From: Candolleomyces eurysporus
Lineage: Eukaryota; Basidiomycota; Agaricomycetes; Agaricales; Psathyrellaceae
DNA: 64,000 bases
Assembly: GCA_027579435.1 (NCBI GenBank)
Contig: JANBPK010000756.1
Span: 62,001-126,000, forward strand
Direction of reading: 5' to 3'
Each line of letters opens with the position of its first letter. Position 1 is the first letter of the stretch. The notes beneath the pieces were generated by a model. It saw only the letters and a list, made by a program, of their open reading frames with translations, was not told where the DNA came from and did no database searches. This document shows positions 21,513-30,524 of this stretch, one piece after another. The position numbers and the translations under genes were made by a program.

Positions 21513-24500
21513 CTACGAAAGTGAAGGGATATCCAAAAGTCGCGATGAAAGCAGGCAGCTCTTGACCCATTTCCAGTCCACCAGCTGAGGGTGACCCCCC
21601 ACCTTGTGTTTGATTTCGTTCGTGATGGTGGACGCCACGATGTAGGTATAGCTCGTCAGATTTTTGTTACTGGCGGCAGCAAAATCCGGAACGACTTCCA
21701 CAATATCCGCACCCATGCAAAGGATGATCCGGGCTGGATAATTGCGGTTATCTGAGGTCGAAGAGGATGTTTTCTAAACGGGGCCATCAAGGTCATGAAT
21801 GATTGATTGGAAAGGATGTTGACTTACCGGATTCATATCATCTCCGTAGCAGAGTACAGATGCACCCGCAAAGACCTTGTTCGGGGCAAAGCTGTCCATG
21901 ATGTCTTCCAAATCCTGCTTGTTCTTGCACCAGTCGAGATTCACTTGCTGAGAGAGGCGGACCTGGGTCTCTTCGCAAGTCCCTTGAGGCAGCAAATACT
22001 TCCTCCAATCCTGAAGCTCCCCCTAATAGAAAAAACTCAATCCAGTGAACCTTCACTCAATTGATGAATCTTACTGCTTCGACCGACTTATCCACCCACT
22101 CCTTCTCCAAGCAGGGAATCCCGAGAGCGAGAGCCATCAAGTACTTGGGCTTGGGGGTAGCTTCGTCCGCGACCAAGAAAATCTGGTCAGCCTTGGCCTT
22201 ATAACGGACATCGCCTTTCCGAATGATCCATCGTTTCGACCGTTTGGTCGTGGCTCCGACCATTTCGAATATATCCAGCATTTCAGCGACCGACCCTCCA
22301 TTGACTTTGATCAAGTTGGTCAAGGACTCTCGAACGTCGGTTACGGTTTTTGCGGCGCTGATAGAAATTATGAAGGTGGTGTTCTCGAAAAGAGCCGTGG
22401 GGCGAGGGAGAGCTGCAGAGCGAGGGCGAGCCACCAGCATCTTTTTCGTCGGTATTCGATCCTTCCACTGATTCTTTACAGTCTTGCCGGGAAGGATGAT
22501 ATGAGAAAGCATCACCTCCCTCTCGTCCTCGTCATCAGTCACTGTCACGGCCTCCGTAACCTCGTCTAAGCCGACAAATCGGTAGAGGATTGAGCTGTCT
22601 AGAACCTGAATTTCATCTCCTTGGCGCAGATGTTTGACGAGGCGTATGTCGTTGATAGTAACCTGAGCTTGTTGTCCATCATCGAATTTGACCGAATAAA
22701 GCTGATTCTTGTCATCGACGTAGTCTACCACGCCGGGGTAGAACGACTTCGTTGGACTCCAAAGAGCAAAAACCCGAATTGAAGGCTGGTCGTCTGATCT
22801 GGAGGAGGCGGCGGTGGACCAAGCACGATTGGGAGTAGACTTGAGTCGCGTTGCTGCGTTTTTCTCCACCTTGACTGGTGCTCGAGCCCCATAACCTCGC
22901 TTGCGCTTGCGAGCAGATGTAGACGGTCCGGCTTCGGGCTCATCAAGCTCCATACCATTATGGTCATCATCTTCAGCTTCGCCGGTTGCTCGGTCCTCTG
23001 CACGCGTCGAAGGAGACCTGCCACGGGCGTTGGCCGCAGGTAGCTCGTCGTCATCGTCGTCGGATGACTCTTGATACGTTTTGTTCGACGCAGCTCTCCT
23101 CCTGGGGCGTGATCTAGTCGGTTGAGCCACACTGGTTCCTCTCCCGGCTTTCGGCAGAGGAGGCGGGTGATCTTGGTCGGGCAATGAGGAGGGAACAACG
23201 CCTGTCTCCCATGATCGCCCAGGACGAGTCTTGGGAACAGTAGGGACAACGTCTTTCGCTTTGCCTCTGGCTGCAGACTTGCCAGCCCGAGTCCTTCCTT
23301 CCTTCGTAACCGCGGCGTCATTGGGCATCTCCTTGAGAAGCGTCAGTAAATTAGGGGAGATATAGATAGAACCGTCTCACATTGTTTACTGTCACCTCGG
23401 CCGCTTTGGGCGGTCGTACAACCTCTTTGCCTTTCCTGCTCTTCACAGGCACGTTAGCAGCCAATGGTGTGTCATCGTCCGAATCTGACTGGACCTCGGA
23501 TTCCTGTCGTCTCCTGGTCTTTGGCGGACTTGGTCGAGAGGTGGCTAACGGCTGGTGGTTGTCGGTGTCCTCTCCGTCGTTATCGTCAACAACTAAGTTC
23601 GCTCTTGATTTTGCAGCTACTTTGGTTCGCTTTCTCGGTCTCTCGTCCTCTTCAGATTCGGCATCGCTGGGCTCTTCATGTTTCGCGGGCGATGAACGAA
23701 TAGGTTCAGAATCTGGTACCACGTCTGTCAAGACTCTTCTAGTGACAGGAGAACCCGGGGTGACGGGTTGAGGCCCTAGCCTTCGTGGAAGGCGAGGCAT
23801 TGCAAAGTTGGGGCGAGGTGGCGGCTGAAGTTCTTCCTCTGTCGTCGGCTGAGTATCTGCCCATTGTGGAGCGGGCTGGTGGGTTCGCTCTGCGGTTGGC
23901 TGGGTCTCTACCCAGAGAGCCCTTGAACGATTATCTTCCTCTGTCGTCGGCTGAGTTTCTACCCAGTTGCGCCCAGAACGATGATCTTCCTCGGTCGTTG
24001 GCTGAGTTTCCACCCAGTTGGTCCCTCGCCCAGCGCTCTCGTCCGTCGGCTGTGTTGCTATCCACTGCTGGGCCCCCCTCTGTTGCTGACCGCTGGAAAT
24101 TTTGCTGTTCGTCGATGGGGCAAGATGCGGCATTTGGTCCTGGTATTTAGCGTACTTGTAAGGATGGGCAGTCATTCTCAGGATGTGCCGATGAGGGAGG
24201 TTTATAGCATTGGAAGACGTTGCAGCGGTGGCTCCGGTGGCACCCGTGGAAGTATCGTCCGCTGGCTGAGTTTGTTCAACCTCTGGGGAGCTTGGCTTCA
24301 TCAGGGATCTTCCAAAGCTTTCACTACTTTCATAGCCGTCACTTTGAGCGTCAGAGGATCGGGGGACAGGAAAATGCTGGGAAACGATCTGCGTCTCTTG
24401 CCAAGGATGTTGCGATTGAGAACTGGCTGAATTGGAAGGGGTGGCTTCAACCAGGACTGTCCCTTGATCTCTGGTGACAATCGGGCCTCCAGGTACCGGA

Positions 24501-25323
24501 AGTGAGAACATCGAGGAACGGTGCTGTTTCAGATCTGCGCGCCCGAGCTCCGAGAGCGGGACATCGAATTGCTTGTTCGCAGCTATGATTTCTTCTGGAT
24601 CCTGTGAAGGGGCTCGAGCGAAGGAATCCTGAGAGGAGTCACGAGAGGGTGTGGTGGTAGGGTTGCGCTTCGTCTGGCGAGACTCAAAATAGGAAGAAGG
24701 TTTCTTGGCCGGACTTTTCTCTATCTTGGAGAAAGGTCTACCTCGAGGAGAATCGCGTCCGTGGGTTGGCATGGGGCGCGGATTGGGTGTCTTCGTCTGT
24801 GAGCCGCATGTAAATCAAGAGATAGGGATATTGTCAGGCATTAAATACCTTACTATGGGCCAGTGAGTGGCTAGCTTGGTGTTGATCTGCGTTTGTTGTG
24901 TTAACGGGGGTTGCTTTGGACGACGACGGATGATTCGCCGCAACTTTGGCCGGTCGGGGGGTCTGCCGTGTTTCGCTCGGAATGGCCACATGAGTAGTCT
25001 GGATATTCTCCTTCTGCGAACCTTCATCCGCTTGGACCTCTTCTGAGTGGGATTGTGTTTGTGTCTGCGTAGAGGCCAGGCCATGGTAATGATATGTCGG
25101 CAATGAATTGGACTGCCGGGAGGAAGCAAATGAATCAACGTCGGGCAGGGGTGCTTGAATGGATTTTATAGGTGAAGGTGAGCGCATGTTTGAGGTTCCA
25201 GGCATGAGATCCAGGAGCATTTGCGTAGCCTGAGATTCCTCCACATCGCTGTAATGACATTCAGTACGCGAATCAAGTAAAAGCTCCGCTGAAAACACAC
25301 CTGCTGTCACCATACACGTCCAT
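21513..25323 (-). CDS. Crb2/Rad9/53BP1-type DNA-damage checkpoint mediator
   Basis: Nuclear adaptor that binds methylated histone H4 and phosphorylated H2A at breaks and passes ATM/ATR signals to the effector kinase. A tiny first exon (MDVYGDS) joins SDVEESQATQMLLDLMPG. Long Ser/Thr/Gln-rich exons follow, packed with SQ/TQ sites, including a TQ repeat array (23820-24066). A Tudor domain reads VFALWSPTKSFYPGVVDYV, YSVKFDDGQQAQV and DIRLVKHLRQGDEI. Two C-terminal BRCT domains follow: ENTTFIISISA...LALGIPCLEKEWVDKSV, then VCMG-type and DWKWVKSCLLSSRLLD near the stop. Tudor-BRCT-BRCT order is diagnostic of Crb2/53BP1. About 1,150-1,200 residues. It is divergent from the membrane-protein gene, with GACGCGTC 22 bp upstream of the start. 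Confidence 0.9.
23820..24066 (-). repeat. five tandem TQ-containing coding repeats
   Basis: Inside the Crb2-like gene, five units of about 16-17 residues start W(I/V/A)xTQPT: WIATQPTDESAGRGTN, WVETQPTTEEDHRSGRN, WVETQPTTEEDNRSRAL, WVETQPTAERTHQPAPQ and WADTQPTTEEELQPPPR. The repeat is visible in the DNA as recurring ctctgtcgtcggctgagt-like blocks. Each unit offers one consensus ATM/ATR site (TQ). Confidence 0.9.
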
Positions 25324-25344
25324 ATGCTAGCAAAGAGGTATCCT

Positions 25345-25352
25345 GACGCGTC
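25345..25352. promoter_or_regulatory. palindromic ACGCGT (MCB-like) site upstream of the Crb2-like gene
   Basis: GACGCGTC lies 22 bp upstream of the predicted ATG (25323, minus strand). ACGCGT is the consensus MluI cell-cycle box. The motif also occurs by chance elsewhere in the window, so position rather than presence is the argument. Confidence 0.4.
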
Positions 25353-25759
25353 TATTGGACCCTATGCTCGTTTCACGCCTTCCTTGAACTCCGAAATGCT
25401 GATGGTCTGTCGCCCAGCGAAGTCCAGCGAAGCTTGAGATTGCTACAGCAGCACAGGTTGATCTGGATATAAAGGGTGTTTTCTGGTACCTCAAAGGGTA
25501 AATAAGTGAGCCGTGCTATAAAAAGGGTATTCTCTGGATGATGAGGGGATATATGGGAGGGGGTGGTTGGAGCTCGTCGTGGTGAACTGCAATGTTCGCG
25601 CCGCGACAAAGAGCCACTCAGCCAGTGCGCACTGGAAATTGAATCACGTGCAGCGCATCGCGCTCTGCCGGCAGGCGTCAGTTCTGTCTTCCTGCCATTC
25701 TTTGGTTTCCTTTCCTCTGCGCTGGCCGCCTTTTTCCAATCCTTTTCTAGACGCTCGTT

Positions 25760-27643
25760 ATGCCCTATCCACGACTCAAACCTGGTCAAAATCGTCGGTG
25801 GCGCCGTCAGAGATCCCCAAAGCAACCAACTCGGCGAGGTCTATTAGTGCACAGTGCAGTCGGCCACCCGAAGCGAATCATTCGCCTTTACAAAGACTCG
25901 AAGCTCGCGGCTTTCCCGCCAACGCTGAATGGAACGGGCGATGTGGCCCAGGGCTTACCCCATCCTCGACATCCTCCTCTTCACGCGAGCGCCGATGGCA
26001 GGTCGAAGCACGTCTCTCAACGCCCTGAAGTGTCCGAGGTACCTCTGCCTCTTGCTGCGACCGCTGCTGATGAAAAGGAAGCCCCCGGATTTGGATATGC
26101 CATGATAAAAGTCGACGCAAGTTCCAGTCCAAAGTCTGTGCCACCGCACCCCACCGCATCAAAGACGCCGGACACTCCTTCGTTTTCTCCACTGCCCCCA
26201 CTGCCTTCCCTTATCAGCTCAACAAATACAGTCGTCCCGTCGGAAACCCAAGGAAGTGCCGTTTCGGCCACCTCTACCAGCAGTCATGGCTATTCGTCGC
26301 AAGCGGCGGCAACTGGTGGCTCGAGCTCCAAACTGGGCGTCTCTCTGATTGTTTTGCTCTCCGTTGGAGGTGGATGCATCGCTGTGGGCCTTTATCTGCT
26401 TTTCAGGTTTCTGACACGACCCAGGCGCCCCAGGATTAAGCCATCGTTGCCAATCATAGAAAAGGCATATGCATACGACGACTATGACCAGGACGGCAAA
26501 GAATCCCCTGTTTTCGGAGGAAAAGAGCGATCAGCTTCTCGTCTTGGAAGTGAAGGCCCGCTATGGACGTGGGTCCAGTATTCCAAGCCGGACCTCAAGG
26601 AACCTGACCTCTCCGTCCCTTCGCACGCGGCTAGTGAACCCCGACCGAATGCCAGCGAAAATGGACAGATTCGTTCTGGCAACACAAGGACTGTGCAAAC
26701 TCCATCGCTGCTTCTTCCTGTTGCACCTACCCCCTCGATGGGTACCCAGAAAAGAATGTCTTCGGCCTCCCTATACCGTCACCGAGAATCGAAGGACATA
26801 GGAGTGGCGATTACTGGCGATGGTTACCCAATCTTGGAGAGGTCCAGGTCCAAACTGGCAAGGCGGAGTCAAAGCTATTCTGTGTTGACTGACCGAAAAC
26901 GGCGCGAATCTGGGTACCGTCCTGACTCTGCGTATGAAGGCGCCGACGTCTCTTCCCCGACCACGTATTTTCAACCTGTGACAACCCCCAACATCGGAGG
27001 AACTACCCCAGCTCTTGGAACAGAAGGTCGGGCCCGAATCCAGTCTTCTTACTATGCGGTGGCTCCTTATCCTCGCCTCTCCTCTCTGCCAATGTCATAT
27101 TCTATTGGAACGGCGCGAAAGGGGCATCTATCACAGGCTTATACTCTCGAAAGGGGAGATAAAGGCGACTTGCACAACAGGTCGGACAGTCAGGCCGCCG
27201 CTAATGATGGACAGACTGCTCCTAGCTCCCCCGAGGCGACACTCTACCCAGACGATTCGATGAGTGTCATAGCAGCTGCAAAGCAAAGGCGTCTCAGTAG
27301 ATCTGAGCGGAAACGAGCGTCCAGATATCTTGGAAACGAACCTACATCTGCGGGCCTCCCGGAAATGGACTTTGGTGCAAGCCGAATGTCCCTGAGCGAT
27401 TTGGCGGAAGAGCCTTCAAACCTAGACGAAAGGTCCCCCTTTCAGAAGGGCCCGGCTACCCAAATGGGCAAGCCGCATGATCGACCCCCTCGTGTTCCTT
27501 CACCACCCCCACTGCCTTCGCTCGCCCAAATGGCGCTGGCGCATTCCAATCCTGAGGCTTATGCAACATATAGAAGCCCTACCTACAGTATCTACGGTTT
27601 ATATGGCAACGATAGGAAGAGTAATGCAACCAACCTAGCGTAA
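25760..27643 (+). CDS. single-pass membrane protein of unknown function
   Basis: One exon, 627 residues. I do not recognise a family. Residues 1-190 are rich in Pro, Ser and Arg without an obvious signal peptide. One clear membrane segment follows a glycine/serine linker: LGVSLIVLLSVGGGCIAVGL, about residues 195-215, followed by the basic stop-transfer RFLTRPRRPRIK. The long C-terminal tail (about 400 residues) is low-complexity, with many Ser/Tyr sites and RRxS-type motifs (RSQSYS, RRLSRSERKR). It ends in a Pro run PSPPPLPSLAQM and YRSPTYSIYGLYG. An extracellular Ser/Thr-rich stub, one TM and a long phosphorylatable tail recall fungal cell-surface sensor-like proteins, but no WSC or cysteine-rich domain is present. 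It shares a 436-bp divergent promoter with the checkpoint gene. Confidence 0.65.
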   Translation: MPYPRLKPGQNRRWRRQRSPKQPTRRGLLVHSAVGHPKRIIRLYKDSKLAAFPPTLNGTGDVAQGLPHPRHPPLHASADGRSKHVSQRPEVSEVPLPLAATAADEKEAPGFGYAMIKVDASSSPKSVPPHPTASKTPDTPSFSPLPPLPSLISSTNTVVPSETQGSAVSATSTSSHGYSSQAAATGGSSSKLGVSLIVLLSVGGGCIAVGLYLLFRFLTRPRRPRIKPSLPIIEKAYAYDDYDQDGKESPVFGGKERSASRLGSEGPLWTWVQYSKPDLKEPDLSVPSHAASEPRPNASENGQIRSGNTRTVQTPSLLLPVAPTPSMGTQKRMSSASLYRHRESKDIGVAITGDGYPILERSRSKLARRSQSYSVLTDRKRRESGYRPDSAYEGADVSSPTTYFQPVTTPNIGGTTPALGTEGRARIQSSYYAVAPYPRLSSLPMSYSIGTARKGHLSQAYTLERGDKGDLHNRSDSQAAANDGQTAPSSPEATLYPDDSMSVIAAAKQRRLSRSERKRASRYLGNEPTSAGLPEMDFGASRMSLSDLAEEPSNLDERSPFQKGPATQMGKPHDRPPRVPSPPPLPSLAQMALAHSNPEAYATYRSPTYSIYGLYGNDRKSNATNLA

Positions 27644-27946
27644 ATGATTGTAGTTTCCACACTCACTATACCACATGTAACAGAACATGACTACACATAT
27701 CACGCACCATACAAAGCAATACGCTTAGCCTCCATCTCATCTCATCGCCTGACCGGGATGCTTGGCGTCACAGTGGAGAAGATCGAGGTATTGCGCAGCG
27801 AGTGGGCAGTGCGTCAGCAGGTTACCGCCGCCGGTGAACTTTGGCCGCAAACGGGCAGCATGGCCCACCTATTAGTATAAATCGATCGCTATGGCTCCTC
27901 GTCTCTATTGACCATCCTCCTCTCTAAAACTCTTCTGGGTCAGAGC

Positions 27947-29485
27947 ATGAAGTCAGAGAACTGCTCCGAGCTCAAGGATCTCGAGTCTGGCACGACACCT
28001 AAATGGACGTCGTCGCCGTCACCACCCAGCCCAACTCTATGGGGCGTTCCACTCAAGTACCTCTCGTACGTCCCATAATCCCAGAGCTGCCTCGTGCATT
28101 TACTAGAACCCGTATAGCCTGGTAATCCTGGCGGTCCAGAACTCGGCGCTGACTCTACTCATGCATTCATCCCGTATCCCCACGGCCGCTTCCTCGGAGT
28201 CCAGACCATACTCTGCCGCTACTGCAGTCTTGACGAGCGAGGTCCTCAAGGGCGTAATATCGCTTGCAATCGCCTTCTCTCGGGTAGATACCTCGACAGA
28301 CACATCAGCGACGACCCTGGCATCATCCCTCTCATCATATCACCGACACTTGACACCCATTCACCGGGACCGCAGTGGCCTCTGGCATGAAGTGTTCAGT
28401 CCAGATTGCTGGAGGTTGTCAGTACCAGCCGTTCTGTACGGTACGTTTGCTATCAAGTGTAGAAGCTCGATCTCCGATTCTTACTGTTTCCCAAAGTCCT
28501 GCAAAATAACCTTCAGTATGTCGCGGCGTCCAATCTACCGGCCGCTACATTCCAGGTCACATACCAAATGAAGATCCTCACAACCGCGGTATTCTCCGCC
28601 ATCCTGCTTCGGAAACGGCTATCGTCGACGCAGTGGCTTTCCCTGTTTTTCCTAGCAATCGGAGTGGGCATCGTCCAGATTCAAGCAGGCGTTCAGGCTC
28701 ACGCCTCCCTCGGCTTCGGGCCCTCATTGGCCATAGTCGGTTCAGGGTCTTCGATGAATCCCCTGAAAGGGCTCTCAGCTGTTACAGCAGCCTGCTTCAC
28801 ATCCGGTCTCGCAGGTGTCTACTTCGAGATGATGCTGAAAAACTCCAAGACAAACCTTTGGGTCCGAAACGTCCAACTTTCCTTCTTTTCCATCGTACCG
28901 GCTCTCCTTCCCGTCATCTTTTCGTATCGGTCCCAGGCAGCGGAAACCCCCGATGCAACACTTATGGAGACCTTGTTTTCCAACTTCACTCCCTTGGCAT
29001 GGGCCACCATCCTCGTTCAGGTCCTTGGGGGCTTGATCACTGCGGTGGTGATCAAATATGCCGATAATATTTTGAAAGGGTTTGCCACCAGCCTGAGCAT
29101 CATTCTCTCATTTGCGGCATCCGTCGCCCTCTTCCATTTCCGTGTCTCCGGAACCTTCATGTTGGGCTCAAGCATTGTGCTTGCTTCGACCTATCTGTAC
29201 AATAAACCAGCCACAGACCGTACCCTCCGAGCACCATCCCCTTTTGAAAACGACAAGTGGAATATGGAACCCAGCGAGAAGGTCAAAGAGGAGCCCGAGG
29301 CGCCATCGTCGCCTCCGCCTTTGCGGGTAACACTGACCTCCCCATGCGGATCGACATCCTCGCTTTCCACCCTCGTAACCACCCACCCATACGCAACCCG
29401 TTCGACTGATAGCCTCACTGAAGCATCGCCTGACTGTCACATACGATCCAAGAGCGCTCAGTCACCACCTACTACCCTACGATGA
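27947..29485 (+). CDS. nucleotide-sugar transporter (SLC35A/UDP-galactose type), copy 1
   Basis: Golgi multi-pass antiporter importing a nucleotide sugar in exchange for NMP. The start at 27947 gives MKSENCSELKDLESGTTPKW. Exons continue LVILAVQNSALTLLMHSSRI, then VLQNNLQYVAASNLPAATFQ with VTYQMKILTTAVFSAILL, the family signature. A long loop and further helices follow (FFSIVPALLPVIFSYRSQ). The second signature VVIKYADNILKGFATSLSII is intact, as is ALFHFRVSGTFMLGSSIVL. The C-terminal 85 residues are a Ser/Pro-rich cytosolic tail. Two short introns lie near 28066-28118 and 28441-28497. Substrate cannot be fixed from sequence; the UDP-galactose/UDP-GlcNAc group is likely. A TATA-like tataaat stands about 70 bp upstream. 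Confidence 0.88.
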
Positions 29486-29617
29486 AGGTTTTACAGGCAA
29501 ACAAGTCTTGTTTATTTAACGTTTAAACTCACGACAGACATTGGGACATTTGGACACACATAGACAGCGATAGCAATTATTTTACAGAGGGAAGCAAAAG
29601 AACATGTATATTTAACA

Positions 29618-29862
29618 CTCATGGAGACCCCGTTTAAGGGCTACGAAACGGTTTATTCAGGCCTCGTACGCGTCAAAAATATAATATTCACTCACCGTGG
29701 CATGCACGCTGAAAAGCATCTTCGTTCCAGCAACGTAGAACATACTTTTGGGACATCTGCATAACCGCTGACCAATCCTCTCTCCATGACGATCACCTAC
29801 TTGCTCTTCCAGGCGTGAAGAACAGGCATTCCCTAGACACAATGTTATGAGCGTCGTTCAAT
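29618..29862 (-). pseudogene. 3' fragment of NAD(P) transhydrogenase gene (dead copy)
   Basis: Read on the minus strand, this matches the last two exons of the intact transhydrogenase gene at 32388-36629. It begins with [11 protein letters not shown] and then has an in-frame stop (TAG at 29797-29799), where the intact gene has Gln (CAG). Further on a small deletion breaks the [14 protein letters not shown] segment, and the last-exon residues corresponding to [14 protein letters not shown] are also degraded. Only the tail of the gene is present, so it was non-functional at birth. It marks the edge of the segmental duplication. Confidence 0.88.
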
Positions 29863-30076
29863 ATTGGTATTTGCCAGTTTGGGACACGAATCGCTGTGTT
29901 TTTGCGATATCCTGGGTTATAGAAGATTCCTGCCTCCGCTTTAGGATTGCTTCTCCCGGTTTTCAGGCACAATCCATCGATGTAAGTACACCTGGACTTC
30001 ATTGGTCTACTCATGTGGGCTTCCATATAACTTCTACAAGTCACCCTGGACTTCACGTGTGGCCTCGAGTTCAGTA

Positions 30077-30319
30077 CTGTAGCGGACTGTATGGAGGCAA
30101 CCGTAACGCGTAACGCTGGGGCCTTCGGTTGCCTATTTCCAGGGGTGTAACGCACTTTTGGCTCATTCTGGTCTCAAAAAAGGAAATTTTGCGGCCCGAC
30201 TGACGTCGGGCCCTCCAAATCAGGAAGGTGTAACGGTGCCAGAGGGGCTGGTTGCCTATTTTTTCACCGAAGAATCTGTAACGCTCCAAAATCGGTTGCC
30301 TCCATACAGTCCGCTACAG
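30077..30319. mobile_element. 243-bp MITE with perfect 26-bp terminal inverted repeats and TA target duplication
   Basis: The left end (30077-30102) starts CTGTAGCGGACTG and the right end (30294-30319) is its exact reverse complement, 26 of 26 bases. Both ends are bordered by TA (30075-30076 and 30320-30321), the target duplication of Tc1/mariner-type elements. Inside are five GTAACG hexamers (starting at 30103, 30109, 30147, 30230 and 30278), a direct repeat GGTTGCCTATT (30127 and 30249), and a central hairpin GGCCCGAC-tgac-GTCGGGCC (30193-30212). It has no coding capacity, so it is non-autonomous. It sits between the two duplicated segments. Confidence 0.92.
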
Positions 30320-30524
30320 TATTGCACAGCCTGGGCACTGGCTTGTTTCCGTTTCTGTGAAACCTCCTTCTCCTTCGGCCCTTCTGCAGCACTAGGACTA
30401 GCGCCCAGTGGTCCAAGACTTCTGATTCTAGTGATTGCACTCGCAGTCCCAGCGCCTACTCGAGTGCTTCTGTATTTCCAATGGCGTAATCAACCACTGC
30501 TTTGCCAACACCCTTATGATATGC

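Larger units (their letters stand above)
27777..29862 (+). repeat. segmental duplication, copy 1
   Basis: Direct repeat of about 2.1 kb, similar along its length to 30525-32655. It includes the promoter (tataaatcgat...), the nucleotide-sugar transporter, its 3' flank (…catttaacgtttaaactcacg-like segment) and the last two exons of a transhydrogenase gene in reverse orientation. Divergence is substantial (substitutions and small indels throughout), so the event is not recent. Boundaries are estimated by eye. Confidence 0.85.

Noticed and set aside
25567..26028. Overlapping + strand frame next to the membrane-protein gene
   Set aside because: Shadow of the neighbouring gene and its leader; no family features and poor codon pattern.
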